A stretch of 64,000 bases of DNA from NCBI GenBank assembly GCA_001936135.1, contig CP012817.1:3968001-4032000 (forward strand), read 5' to 3'. Source of the stretch: Saccharomycopsis fibuligera x Saccharomycopsis cf. fibuligera (Eukaryota; Ascomycota; Saccharomycetes; Ascoideales; Saccharomycopsidaceae). Position 1 is the stretch's first letter. The number at the start of each line of letters is the position of its first letter. A model generated the notes under the pieces. The model was not told where the DNA came from, made no database searches, and saw nothing but the letters and a program-made list of their open reading frames with translations. The position numbers and the translations under genes are program-made. Shown here piece by piece: positions 1 through 10,040 of this stretch.

Positions 1-1487
1 GTGGTACTTGGAGAAACAATCACTACCCGGGCGCAAGAGTTGATTCGCCAGTGCCAATTTATCAGTTGAATATCCCCGAGGTGTACACCACTTGGAAATG
101 GAAAGAGAGATATCCATCCTGGAAGGAAATTAGAGAGTATTTTGCACATGTCGAAAAGGTTTTGCATGTCAAGAAGGACATCACTTTCAACACTTACATT
201 TCCAAAGCTGATTTTAACAAGTCTACCGGTCTTTGGACTTTGCAAAATAAAGACGGTTCTGTCAAGGCTCAAACTCCAATCTTTATGCCTTGCATTGGGT
301 TTGCTTCCAAGACTTTCACTCCAGTTTGGAAAAACTTTGACAAGTACAAGGGCCGCATCATTCATTCTTCTGAATGGCCTGAAGAAGAACATGTTGTATT
401 GAAGGATCAGAGAGTCGCCGTAATTGGTACTGGCTCCACCGGGGTCCAGCTTGTGCAAGAATCAGGCCCAATTGCCAAAGAGCTTTTTGTTTTCCAAAGA
501 ACTCCGAACTTGGCTATTCCAATGCGTCAAGTTACAAATCCTGAACAGGATACTTCCAAGTACCCTGAGTTGTTAGAGAAAAGATCCGAAGGCCCTGGTG
601 GATTTTTGTCTCCACATTGTTTTAAAAAAACATTTGAGGATACTCCTGAAGATCGTGAAAAGTTTTACCAACATTTGTATGATGTTGGTGGATTTCATCT
701 TTGGATTTCCAATTACAGCGACTTGATGACTAACCAAGAAGCTAATGATGAAACCTACAAATTTTGGAGAAAAACCGTTCACAAGAAAATTAACGATCCT
801 GAGGTTGCTGAGAAATTGGCTCCCGAAAAGCCTCCTCATCCATTTGGCGCCAAAAGACCGTCATTGGAACGCAACTATTTTGACCAATTCAATAGGCCAA
901 ACGTTCATTTGATCGATGTCAAGGCTAATCCAATTGAAGAATTTTATGAAAACGGTATTATTACTGCAGATGGTACTAGACACGAATTCGACGTGCTACT
1001 TTTGGCTACAGGGTTTGATGCAGTTACTGGGTCTTTCAAGAACATTGAGATACGCAATGCTCACAATGGCATTATTTTGAGAGACGATTGGGAAGAAGGT
1101 TGCCACACTTACTTGGGTCTTTCAGTTAACGGTTATCCAAACATGTTCTTCACTTATGGCCCGCAATCTCCAACTGCTTTCTCCAACGGACCAACTTGTG
1201 TTGAATTGCAATTCAATTTCATCTTTAAGTTGCTTGATTACATGAAACAAAATAACGTGAAATATGTTGAAGCTCGCAAAGAGGCAGAAGAAGCTTTCTC
1301 CAACCACAATGATGAATTTACTAAGACTACGTTGTATCCGAAGGCAGAAACTTCCTGGTATATGGGTACTAATATCCCGGGAAAAAAACCGCAGATGTTA
1401 AATTACATCTGTGGGGTTCCTAGCTACGCCAAGTTGCTTCAGCAAGAGACTAAGAAAAATTTTAATGGGTTTACTTTTTACCAGTAA
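1..1487 (+). CDS. Baeyer-Villiger monooxygenase, 3' part (5' end outside window)
   Basis: This is a class B flavoprotein monooxygenase (FAD/NADPH) that inserts oxygen next to a ketone to give an ester or lactone. The reading frame is open from base 3 with no start codon in the window; the first residues read GTWRNNHYPGAR, the conserved block after the FAD domain. The type I fingerprint (F/Y)xGxxxHxxxWP lies near bases 346-381 as YKGRIIHSSEWP. The NADPH Rossmann motif GTGSTG follows near 424-441, and the conserved ATGF motif lies near 1005-1015. About 494 residues are present, so the missing part should be only the N-terminal FAD-binding GxGxxG region. The substrate cannot be read from sequence. 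Such genes are variable accessory metabolic genes in yeasts. Family assignment is secure; the physiological role is unknown. Confidence 0.93.
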   Translation, partial: GTWRNNHYPGARVDSPVPIYQLNIPEVYTTWKWKERYPSWKEIREYFAHVEKVLHVKKDITFNTYISKADFNKSTGLWTLQNKDGSVKAQTPIFMPCIGFASKTFTPVWKNFDKYKGRIIHSSEWPEEEHVVLKDQRVAVIGTGSTGVQLVQESGPIAKELFVFQRTPNLAIPMRQVTNPEQDTSKYPELLEKRSEGPGGFLSPHCFKKTFEDTPEDREKFYQHLYDVGGFHLWISNYSDLMTNQEANDETYKFWRKTVHKKINDPEVAEKLAPEKPPHPFGAKRPSLERNYFDQFNRPNVHLIDVKANPIEEFYENGIITADGTRHEFDVLLLATGFDAVTGSFKNIEIRNAHNGIILRDDWEEGCHTYLGLSVNGYPNMFFTYGPQSPTAFSNGPTCVELQFNFIFKLLDYMKQNNVKYVEARKEAEEAFSNHNDEFTKTTLYPKAETSWYMGTNIPGKKPQMLNYICGVPSYAKLLQQETKKNFNGFTFYQ

Positions 1488-1579
1488 AAAGTCATGGTTA
1501 CGGGTATAAAGAATCATGACAAAGTAGCCATAACTATATAATAAAAGATTCAATTATGATGGTGTTTTAATGTTGAACA

Positions 1580-1581
<2 letters not shown>

Positions 1582-1613
<32 letters not shown>
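1582..1613 (+). repeat. Poly(T) tract, 32 bases
   Basis: Uninterrupted run of 32 T about 95 bases after the monooxygenase stop codon. It is one of at least eight tracts of 25 or more bases in this window. Such poly(dA:dT) tracts exclude nucleosomes; the length here is prone to replication or sequencing slippage. Confidence 0.95.
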
Positions 1614-1614
<1 letters not shown>

Positions 1615-1929
1615 AGTAATTATAGGTTTTTGTTCTAAGACGTTGTTTTGATTTACTGTTCTATGCCGTTTTGGGTTGTTATTATTTCGTACTAAGTATA
1701 CTTTTCCATCGCCAATCAATGCTTGTTGTATAAATATACATATGCTTCCAGTTAATACATTTTTTCATAACACATTGTTATGCTGATTTGTTTTCATTTT
1801 TGTTTTACTGTTTTGGAACATGATCAGGGCTCCGACACTACTGTAGTCAGGCATGGATGCAAAATAGGCTTTGAAACAAAATTCTACCTCGAAGCACTGC
1901 AAGACTCAATGAGCTCATGCTCCGAGGAC

Positions 1930-1966
1930 TGTTTACATTTAGTATCACGTGATTTACATGTAAACA
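1930..1966. promoter_or_regulatory. Compound palindrome: two forkhead-like motifs flanking a CACGTG E-box
   Basis: Bases 1930-1938 (TGTTTACAT) and 1958-1966 (ATGTAAACA) form a perfect 9-bp inverted repeat, each arm containing the forkhead core GTAAACA. Between them lies the 8-bp palindrome TCACGTGA (1945-1952), a Cbf1-type site. TTTACATGTAAA at 1953-1964 is itself a 12-bp palindrome. The element is about 780 bases upstream of the ECM25 start. That it is a bound regulatory element is inference. Confidence 0.5.
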
Positions 1967-2734
1967 AAAGGATCTAAAAGAAAGGGGAGAGTATAGAGAG
2001 TGTCATATGATATAGAGCACTTGAAAGAAAAACAAAGAGTACTAAATCCCTTAATAATCAAAATATTTTTTATTTACCTTTGTAGCAGGACAACTGCCGA
2101 ATTAGGCAATGAGCATGGACGAAAACCACTGTGTCAAACAGTACTGCAGCGTCATCTGGTTAGCGATCGATCCCAGAGTGTCTTCAACTATCTCGTTAGT
2201 CCTAGTACTATTATTATTATTGTTGTTATTGCTGCCTGCCTACCGCATCGCCATCTCTTCTGCCCCATATTCTTTTTTAATATTTTCTTTTCTTCTTGCG
2301 CGCAAACTATCTCTGTCTTTCTTTTCATTTCACTTTTTTTGTTTCTTGCCTAATAGTCAATGGAACATAATCACCTCTGTAATATTTTTTCTTTCTTGTT
2401 GATCATTGACTTACTGGCCAGCCTTTCTTTACAACTCAGTATCACTTTTTCTCTCTGACCTTTTCAATCAAAAACACTTTTGTGTGTCTGAATAGACTTG
2501 CTTCTTTTGCTCCAATATTACCAGTTTACTTATTCCCTATTGAACAAAGCGCTAGTCTGCCATTTCTATAACTCCGAACTATTTACGTTCTATTCAATTT
2601 ATTAACACTCACACTGGACCACCTCTCTTTGCTTCATATATTCCAAGTTTGGATTCTTCCTGCTAATTCTTTCTGAGAGATTCTCAGAGATCTATCGAAT
2701 ATTGCTATCTAGAAGCTATTACTACCTTAAACTA

Positions 2735-2752
2735 ATGCCAATATGTCCATAG
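2735..2752 (+). promoter_or_regulatory. Overlapping 5-codon uORF covering the ECM25 start codon
   Basis: An ATG at 2735 opens M-P-I-C-P-stop, ending at 2752. The ECM25 ATG (2743) lies inside this uORF in another frame. Scanning ribosomes meet the 2735 ATG first, so initiation at 2743 would need leaky scanning or a short backward reinitiation, or a transcript beginning downstream of 2735. Confidence 0.5.
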
Positions 2753-5436
2753 ACTTGGGCAAGATCTTTTTCAAATCGGATACTTATGATCCGTCCACAA
2801 AATTACCCATTTATGTGCTCGACACCACTGCTTTACCTAACCCTAATCACTGCAATTTTATTGGTCTTATCAAACTTCTAATCAGCAGAATTCCCAATGA
2901 AAATTATGTCTTGATTTTCTTCACTGCGGGCCTATCCAATGACCCTTCATTTTCCATCACTAATCATGGTAATAGTAACAATAATTATAATCACAGACTC
3001 GCGTTTAACAACCCAGAAGGTGATAAAGAAAACTATAATTACACTGATGATCAGAAACAACAACAAAATCAGCAGCCACAGCTGGGTGACTCTGAATCGT
3101 TCAAATTCAGCTGGGTTTGGGGTGTCAAAACATTCAGTTTGATTCCGTCATCCAAGAGAAAATTTCTAAGGAAAATATACATTGTACATGAATCTTGGTG
3201 GATAAGAGCATTAATTGAAGTCTTAAAAAATTTGATTAGCTCCAAGTTTTTGAATCCTTCCCAGGAAAAAGTTATTCATTGCTCCAATTTGTCCGAGTTG
3301 TCTAGAAATCTAGACATTACTAAAATCAATATTAGTCTTGCAAACTACTGCTATGAATTTAACAAGATTTATAACAATTATAGTGGCAGTAAAGATAACG
3401 ACTACAAATATCAGGCACCACCAAAAATCATAATACCCATTCATTTGCCGCAAGTCTTTGGAATACCTATAGCGGCAACAGCCGTTTCAACAAACAAAAA
3501 CCAGTTGGCTCACTATTATTACAATTTGATATTTATAAAAATAATCCAGCAGTACTACCAACCTAAAAATAACAACGGCAAGTACAATTTGCTACTATTT
3601 CATAACAACTCACCATCTTTGATTTTCAAAAGCAATATTTTACAAGATTCAATCTCGAGAAATCAAATAGTGACGCTTGATCAATACGATATTTTCACCT
3701 TGGTTAATTTGTGGAAATATTTTTTGAAAAATTTGCGCAGTGATTATGCGTTGATTCCATTGAACATTCTTGTTAAACAGCACCAAAACTTTGATGAGAA
3801 TAATAAAAATCATGATATTCCTTTGACAAACCATGTATTGAATGAGATTCTTAAAGTAAACAAAAGCAAGATAATATTGAATGATATCATGAACTTCTTG
3901 CTTATACCAATGATAATCAATGATGTTAACCACATTTCCTTGAATAACAACACCAGCAATGCCAACGATCTATGCAGCAATTATCTTAACAGATTATGCA
4001 AATTTTTGACAAAATTTTTTTGTGGCATTATCTCTGACTCTCCAGAAAAGGATAGAGCTTTAGGAGCACGATTCATTAAATCTCTTATCACCAACTGGCC
4101 ATATTTGGATGCTAACAAATACAAAATTGCATACAAGAAAGTAGCTCCACCGGTGCCGACTTCCAGAAAATCATCCAATGAAAAATTGTCTAGTAGTGTT
4201 GGATCATCATCTCCACCATCAACTCCTCATGCAATAATGCAAGTACCATTGCCACCATTATCAAAAGTACCTGTAGCATTGTCATTGGTTCCTACTACTG
4301 TCACTGCGGGCTCATCATTGATCCAATCATTTGTCGCATATTTGAATCAAACTGACGCAATGAGTATTAACTTGAGATTCATAAATAGTAAACAAGCTAT
4401 ATTTGAAAGATTGGGAGATTCAAATGGGTTAAACAACTTCAATATAATTCCAGATTCAGACATTGAGGCACAGCAATATAAACACTTACATTATGTACGA
4501 AATGAAGATTTGGATGCTTTCCATGACGAGAAGGAGACTCAACCAAACTTAAAATCATTGAATAACAAGATCAAAACCAACATAAAAAGTTACTTCAAAC
4601 CATTGACTGAAAGCAGTAATAGTGCATTATCATCATCGTCCTCTCTGCACTTTGATAATAATGCCAATAGCGGCAGTGGTAGTAGTAGCGGCAGCACCGG
4701 AGTTGACTTGATTAATAAATCTTTAGGTACCCTCAATTTCAACACCAAAAGCAAGGGTCAACCCAGCATACCACCAAGGCTACCCCCAAGATCCAACCAT
4801 AATGCCTCTATAAATAACCATCGCAATAGTATTGCCACAGATGAAAACAATAATTTCAAAAAACCGCCAATTCCACCCCCTTCACGTACATCGGGATTTG
4901 ACTTAAACAACAATCTCGCTAGAAAGCAATCAAATTCTTACTTATTTGACAGTAGTGGTAGTGGTGATGTATCGGCAGACAATACGATGGTCTCATCTAA
5001 TACAGTTGGTGGCGATGTTGGTGGTAACTTAATAGTAGGCAAAAAAGCGTCATCAGCTTCTATTACTTCCAGTCTGTCAAACAGTAGCGATGGATATAAT
5101 AACAGCTGCAGTAGTATGGGCGATAGACCGCCAGTGCCGCAAAAGAAAACATGTGGTTATTATGGTCATTATAAATCAAGTAGCGGTTCATGCAACAACA
5201 TTTTAATAGCTTCAAATAACAGTAATATTGCGGCCAACAGTGTTGCTAATGGTGCTACTTCAAAGAAACCAGCACCAAGAGTTATTAGAAAGATACCCCT
5301 GCAAAGTGAGTTTATTTATGCAGATAAGAAGAAATATGCGGGAATTCAGAATGGTAAAGTGGTGAAGTTGGCACAGTTGTTTGAAGAGAGATTAGAAGGG
5401 CTTGAGATTCTTTCTACCATGGAAGCAAGTCACTGA
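2743..5436 (+). CDS. ECM25: Ecm25-like protein, divergent RhoGAP fold
   Basis: The 897-residue protein resembles yeast Ecm25 at both ends. The N-terminus (IFFKSDTYDPS...IYVLDTTALP) and the block SWVWGVKTFSLIPSSKRKF...IYIVHESWW match the CRAL-TRIO/Sec14-like first part. The C-terminus KVVKLAQLFEERLEGLEIL matches the conserved Ecm25 tail. The middle (about 200-450) corresponds to the RhoGAP-like region. The C-terminal third is low-complexity Ser/Asn-rich with three proline motifs (IPPRLPPRS, PPIPPPSR, RPPVPQKK) that look like SH3 ligands, consistent with a scaffold in polarity or cell-wall signalling. Orthologues are generally somewhat shorter; the Asn/Ser insertions account for the difference. 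I did not see a convincing catalytic arginine finger, so GAP activity is doubtful. The start is the first in-frame ATG, but see the overlapping uORF. Confidence 0.85.
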   Translation: MSIDLGKIFFKSDTYDPSTKLPIYVLDTTALPNPNHCNFIGLIKLLISRIPNENYVLIFFTAGLSNDPSFSITNHGNSNNNYNHRLAFNNPEGDKENYNYTDDQKQQQNQQPQLGDSESFKFSWVWGVKTFSLIPSSKRKFLRKIYIVHESWWIRALIEVLKNLISSKFLNPSQEKVIHCSNLSELSRNLDITKINISLANYCYEFNKIYNNYSGSKDNDYKYQAPPKIIIPIHLPQVFGIPIAATAVSTNKNQLAHYYYNLIFIKIIQQYYQPKNNNGKYNLLLFHNNSPSLIFKSNILQDSISRNQIVTLDQYDIFTLVNLWKYFLKNLRSDYALIPLNILVKQHQNFDENNKNHDIPLTNHVLNEILKVNKSKIILNDIMNFLLIPMIINDVNHISLNNNTSNANDLCSNYLNRLCKFLTKFFCGIISDSPEKDRALGARFIKSLITNWPYLDANKYKIAYKKVAPPVPTSRKSSNEKLSSSVGSSSPPSTPHAIMQVPLPPLSKVPVALSLVPTTVTAGSSLIQSFVAYLNQTDAMSINLRFINSKQAIFERLGDSNGLNNFNIIPDSDIEAQQYKHLHYVRNEDLDAFHDEKETQPNLKSLNNKIKTNIKSYFKPLTESSNSALSSSSSLHFDNNANSGSGSSSGSTGVDLINKSLGTLNFNTKSKGQPSIPPRLPPRSNHNASINNHRNSIATDENNNFKKPPIPPPSRTSGFDLNNNLARKQSNSYLFDSSGSGDVSADNTMVSSNTVGGDVGGNLIVGKKASSASITSSLSNSSDGYNNSCSSMGDRPPVPQKKTCGYYGHYKSSSGSCNNILIASNNSNIAANSVANGATSKKPAPRVIRKIPLQSEFIYADKKKYAGIQNGKVVKLAQLFEERLEGLEILSTMEASH

Positions 5437-6077
5437 CTTGTGCTTCAAGAACATTGTATTTTTTTTTTCTACTATTTTATTTTCCTTCGGTTTTGTAATT
5501 GCCTTTATATGTTCGATAGACTTTAGAAAACAATTTTTTTCTTGGATTTCTCTTCTTTTTTTCATTTTCTTATTGTTTGGTTTTCTGAGTTCTCTTTTAT
5601 TTCTCTACGCATGCTTCTTATTACATCCTATTTTACTTTAATTTCTATTTTTTCGTTCGACTATTTTGTTCAATCCTATATATGTGACGCGAAAACTCTG
5701 GTTTGCTTTTAATGATTTATTTTCAAACGTAGTCATGTAATATTTTAGATTGGTAAATTTATTTCCTTTCTACATTCATTTTGATTTCTAGATTTTGATC
5801 AAGTTTATTATGTTTCAAGAAGGCTATTTAATCCATGGTATCAATGTTAAAAACCTTACCTGCACCATACTGCAAAAAGAAGCATAATAGTTCGATTACA
5901 TAAGCAAAATTAGGATACCCTACCCGCTTATTTTTTCTGATGTGCAGGAATTGAGAGTGTGTTTTGAAAAACGAAGTGCTTGAAAAGACAAGAGATCGAT
6001 ATCTAGAAGCACTAGTAGCACTACCTATCAAACTATTGCAATACAAAAACTTGAGAAACTAATAATTGTTGAACAAC
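5437..6077. other. Intergenic region, ECM25 to SMB1
   Basis: T-rich 3' flank of ECM25 followed by the SMB1 promoter. No RNA gene or further ORF is supported. Confidence 0.6.
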
Positions 6078-6813
6078 ATGGTATGCTTATTTTCATTCAT
6101 TTGATTGCAACACGAATATAAATTTTAAATGTTTTAACCAACTTGGCCAATAATTATATTTTTGCTGTTTTTTTTTTTTTTTTTTATTATTTTTTTTTTG
6201 TGAAGAGTAGTCTTGTGTCTTGTCTTATTATGGTTCCAGCATCATACTAACACATTCTTAACAGACACCAGTACAAGTATCTAAAAAGACGAGGCTTGCG
6301 GACCTTGTGCATTACCGTCTCAAAGTAACGACGCTAGATGGACGCAGTATCATCGGTGAGCTCCTTGCATTTGACAAGTACATGAATTTAGTTCTTGCAG
6401 ATGCTGAAGAGTTCCGGTTGACAAACAAATCAAAATATGCCATCAAGGATGCAAAGAGACAAGGGACACTTAATACGAGCGATTTGGTGAAAGAAGATAA
6501 GCGGGCATTGGGGTTGATTATTCTTAGGGGTGTGAATGTGGTGGGAGTGACGATTGAGTCTGCACCACCAGTGAGTAAAGCGGCTCGATTAGGACTCGGT
6601 GGCCGTGGAGGCAGCGGAGTAGTTGGAAATAAGGCCGGGGGAGCTGCCGGAGGTATCATGAAGCCATTGAAAAGAAATAACAACAATACTAACAGCAGTA
6701 ACCAGTTTTTGGCCAGTGTATTGAGAGCGCCAATCAGAACCGTGAAAGGGTCTGGGGATGCACCAAGGGTCTTCCAGCCGCCACCGGGATTTAGAAAGAA
6801 TGGTGGTCAGTGA
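6078..6813 (+). CDS. SMB1: Sm protein B, spliceosomal snRNP core (one intron)
   Basis: Core Sm B subunit of the heptameric ring on U1, U2, U4 and U5 snRNAs. The ATG at 6078-6080 is immediately followed by an intron (6081-6264, GTATGC start, TACTAAC at 6245-6251, AG at 6263-6264). Exon 2 begins at 6265, giving M-TPVQVSKKTRLADLVHYRL, the SmB N-terminus, so the coding sequence is join(6078..6080, 6265..6813), 183 residues. Sm1 motif: DGRSIIGELLAFDKYMNLVL. Sm2 motif: LGLIILRGVNVVGVTIE. The tail is Gly-rich and basic, then proline-rich (FQPPPGFRK), as in SmB. A GTG codon at 6307 opens the uninterrupted frame but would lose conserved N-terminal residues, so the spliced start is preferred. Confidence 0.95.
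6081..6264 (+). other. SMB1 intron (184 bases)
   Basis: GTATGC donor, TACTAAC branch point at 6245-6251, acceptor AACAG ending 6264. It contains interrupted T runs near 6171-6200. The first exon contributes only the initiator Met codon. Confidence 0.93.
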
Positions 6814-7608
6814 AATTGAGATACGGCTAAATGCGTATTTTTATTGAAATTTTACGATGCTGCTTTTGTATAATATTATATGTGCTATTTTGAAATTGAT
6901 GTTGAAATTGATGTTGAAATTGATGGGAATCACAGAGTGCCTTTAGCAGCCAGGGAGTGTAGAGATAAATGGGGTGCAGTACCCCGTGATAACAGAGATT
7001 TGTTGCTTTTGTGGAGGTAACCGCCTATCTGTGCTTCGTATGTAGCGCAATGAGGAGGGTGTCGAAGTCAAGGTCACCCTGCCTTAACTGGGTTTGTCCC
7101 ATCCTGGACTGCCCCCCCTGTGAGCTCTAAAGCTGCAGCAGCGTGTGCAAGCGGGCGAGGGAGGAGGGAGCGAGCGACCGCTGAGCGTCCACGATCGTTG
7201 GCATCAACAAAAAATCAAGAAAAATTGCCCTTTTCCCTCCCTGGTAGCCCTCTGACTGCCTTTCTCTTCTTTTTTCTTCCTCCTTTGCTAATAACCTTTA
7301 TTATTGTGCTTTTCCGCAGTATCTTATACTTTTCCAACCGAAAAGAAGATATTTACTTCCACCTTGCATACGATTTCTCTATACGAAGTTATTCCAGCAA
7401 ACTTATTGTTCGATTCAGTTGCCAATCAGTGCTACGTATCAGAAACCCAACGCCTGTTTTCTGGATCTTATAGAATACGTTAAGCAGCTCACTCAGCTTT
7501 ATACTCTCTTCAATTATACTGTTGTTTGTCCACACATTCATACATAAAAATATACTCTGCATTTATCCGTCTGATTATTAATACAAATTCATAATAAACA
7601 CTGCCAAG
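6814..7608. other. Intergenic region, SMB1 to YPT31, with GC-rich structured block
   Basis: It contains three tandem copies of GAAATTGATGTT-type sequence near 6890-6922. A GC-rich stretch (about 6940-7190) follows with several short hairpins, for example GGGGT/ACCCC (6971-6985) and AGGGTG/CACCCT (7056-7080). Then comes a CT-rich YPT31 leader. The 117-codon ORF at 7120-7473 has a skewed composition and no ATG at its 5' end, so it is not supported. No tRNA structure was found. Confidence 0.5.
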
Positions 7609-8497
7609 ATGTCTGACAACGCCACCGATGATTACTCCTACGACTACGAATACCTTTTCAAGAGTATGTAATATGTTTTTCAAGCTTCCGGGGCTCTTTT
7701 TTGTGATGCGCATACACAATGCTACTGTCTCATGAATGTATATCGCCAGAAATGCTGTGGCGTTATCGTTTATTAGCAGTAGTCTACTTTTAGAACCATT
7801 AGAAAAGCCAAAAATCATGGTTTCTCGAGGAGCTTTTCTTGTTTACTTTCTTTTGTGTATGTAAGGCGTCATTTACTAACATGTTATAGTTGTTTTAATT
7901 GGTGATTCTGGTGTTGGTAAGTCCAACCTTTTGTCCCGTTTCACTAGAAATGAATTCAACATTGAATCTAGATCCACTATTGGCGTGGAATTCGCAACAA
8001 GAACCGTTGAAATTGATGGTAAAAGGGTGAAAGCACAGATCTGGGATACTGCTGGTCAAGAAAGATACAGAGCCATTACTAGTGCATACTACAGAGGTGC
8101 CGTTGGTGCTTTAGTGGTTTACGATATCTCTAAATCTGAAAGTTATGAGAGTGTTACAAGATGGTTAAAAGAATTGAAAGAACATGCTGATGCTAACATT
8201 ATCATTGAATTAGTTGGTAACAAATCTGATTTGGACCATTTAAGAGCTGTGCCAACTGACGAAGCTAAACATTTTGCTGCTGAAAACCAATTGTTGTTCA
8301 CTGAAGCTTCTGCATTGAACGCCGAAAATGTAGATTTGTCCTTCCATCAATTATTGAAGAGCATTTATGAAATGGTAAGCAAACACCAGCTTGACATGCA
8401 AGATTACAGTGGTCCAAAACCAAGCAATGGCCCAACCATCAGCTTAACTCCAAACCCTCAAGACAGTAAACCTACTAAATCAAACAACTGTTGTTAA
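7609..8497 (+). CDS. YPT31: Rab11-type GTPase Ypt31/Ypt32 (one intron)
   Basis: Small GTPase of late-Golgi exit and endosomal recycling. Coding sequence join(7609..7663, 7890..8497), 220 residues. Exon 1 encodes [18 protein letters not shown]; the split codon A|TT restores [14 protein letters not shown]. Motifs: P-loop GDSGVGKS (23-30), switch I with Thr48 in STIGVEF, DxxG in WDTAGQE with catalytic Gln75, NKSD (129-132) and EASAL. The C-terminal half has NGPTISLTP, a signature of fungal Ypt31/32. It ends NNCC, a double-cysteine geranylgeranylation site. No CTG codon is used. Only one Ypt31/32 copy is visible here; calling it 31 rather than 32 is a naming convention. Confidence 0.97.
7664..7889 (+). 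other. YPT31 intron (226 bases)
   Basis: GTATGT donor at 7664, TACTAAC at 7874-7880, TAG acceptor ending 7889. Removing it joins the FK and IVLIGD segments in frame. Confidence 0.95.
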
Positions 8498-9212
8498 TTG
8501 CGTGTACGCTACAAATATAAAAAAAAAGCCATTACGAAAGAATAACGATAATGAGTTAGGTAAGGGAAAGTGTATGTTACGACGAATCAATTTTTTTTCT
8601 TTTTGAAAGTCTGTACTCCGGCAACAATTATGCTAAGAAGAAACCACAGGAAGAAAACATGTCTGGGTAATTGTGAGTTGTCGCTTGTGTTGAGTGTAGT
8701 TTTCTATGTGTGTGTTTTTAGTTTTATTAATCATTTTTTTTTGCCTTTGTTTTTCATCTTATAGTTTTATTTTATATGCTCTTACCATTTTGTCATTTCA
8801 GCTACTCATTTTTTTTATTTTTTTATTTTTATTTTATTTTTTTTTGTCTTCTGGTTTGTATAAGAGTGTTTCATATATCATTATCATAATCATTATCCCT
8901 TGTGTTACTATCGTATTTTTGATGGGTTTCTACATATATCTTTTTTTAATGCAGATGCAAAGCGAGTTGATGATAAGTAACTTACAGGAAATTAAATTTG
9001 AATTACGGTGCTGAAAGGTAGATAGAGATAAAATACAATGACAGTAATTGACAGCATGGAAAATGAGACAAAAAATTTTTGTTGAAATAAGAAAAGTTAC
9101 CAAATTAAAAATAGTACAAATTAAAATACAAAAGAGAATGTTTGACTGAAATAAGATAAAGGTGCAGTAACAAATACAACAAAGAAAGCGGATCAAGCAA
9201 ATAGTTCGTCAT
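8498..9212. other. Convergent intergenic region, YPT31/CHZ1
   Basis: AT-rich 3' flanks of both genes with T-rich runs near 8810-8845. Short ORFs here are composition artefacts of the T-runs. Confidence 0.6.
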
Positions 9213-10040
9213 TTACTTTTCTTCTGGTTTGAAATCCTCGTCGTCTTCATCTCCATCATCGTTGTCATCAGCACCAGTAGCTTCTTCACCCTTTAAGCCA
9301 GATTCCTGCTTCAATTTTTCAGCGGTCTTGGCATAATCAATTTTTTTGCCTCTTGTTCTTGAACCTTGAATAATGTTACTGGCGTCAATTTCCACCAAAT
9401 CATCATCAAGGTCATCATCGTTGTCCTCATTTTCTAATTTTTCGTCATCAAGGTCATCATCATCATCATTTTCGTGATCAGCTGCAGTACCTCCACTAGC
9501 TACTTTATCTTCATCATCATCTTCTGCAGGAGGGATGTCATCGTAGTTTCTTCTATGTCTTTTTTTCTTTTGCTTTTTGGTTTCCGCTGCTGGAACGTCT
9601 GCTTCGTTTTCAACTTTACGTTTTCCTCCAACAGCAGCACGAGTAGCATCAGCATCAGCAGCATCACCCGAGGAGGAGGTGGTGATGGTGGTAGTAGTCT
9701 CAGTGGTTTCAGAAACAGATAATGGAGTAGAATTTTTAGCATCAGCTGGAGCTTCAGTTGTAGTGGTACTAACATTGGTCTCCTCAGTGATAGTATTTTC
9801 TTCCGGCTTGGCATCAGTAACCGCATTATCATTTTTATCTTTGGTAGAAGTTTCAGTGATGGTATTAGTGGTAGTGGTAGCAATACCTGGCTTTTTCGGG
9901 TCTTCTGTTACGACGGTTTCAGTGATAGTAGACTTGTTTGGATTTGATTCATCCACTTGAACCGATTGGGAAACGATTTGTTCTTCCGGAGCAGCAGTAG
10001 TAGTGGCAGCAGCAGTAGGGGTTTCGTTTTCAGAAGACAT
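9213..10040 (-). CDS. CHZ1: Chz1-like histone H2A.Z-H2B chaperone
   Basis: The 275-residue acidic protein ends with the CHZ motif. Near residues 213-245 it reads LVEIDASNIIQGSRTRGKKIDY, the segment that binds H2A.Z-H2B dimers for delivery to SWR1. Upstream lies a Lys-rich stretch (KKQKKKRHRR) and then long Asp/Glu runs; the first half is a low-complexity Thr/Ala/Glu region (TETVVTEDPKK and similar). It is longer than the S. cerevisiae protein (about 153 residues) because of the N-terminal Thr-rich extension, which is probably disordered. The start is an ATG at 10040 with no upstream in-frame alternative. Identification rests on the single CHZ motif plus overall acidity. Confidence 0.88.
   Translation of the reverse strand: MSSENETPTAAATTTAAPEEQIVSQSVQVDESNPNKSTITETVVTEDPKKPGIATTTTNTITETSTKDKNDNAVTDAKPEENTITEETNVSTTTTEAPADAKNSTPLSVSETTETTTTITTSSSGDAADADATRAAVGGKRKVENEADVPAAETKKQKKKRHRRNYDDIPPAEDDDEDKVASGGTAADHENDDDDDLDDEKLENEDNDDDLDDDLVEIDASNIIQGSRTRGKKIDYAKTAEKLKQESGLKGEEATGADDNDDGDEDDEDFKPEEK

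Larger units (their letters stand above)
1488..2742. other. Intergenic region, monooxygenase 3' end to ECM25
   Basis: This stretch is AT-rich and holds a 32-base T tract, a compound palindromic element at 1930-1966, and a pyrimidine-rich leader (about 2260-2700) typical of a yeast promoter/5' UTR. A 65-codon ATG-initiated ORF at 1780-1977 has no recognisable features and overlaps the palindromic element, so it is not called as a gene. Confidence 0.7.

Noticed and set aside
1780-1977. 65-codon ATG ORF upstream of ECM25
   Set aside because: No domain or signal and it overlaps the palindromic element; size within chance expectation.
7120-7473. 117-codon ORF upstream of YPT31
   Set aside because: No ATG at its 5' end, low-complexity, lies in the CT-rich YPT31 leader.
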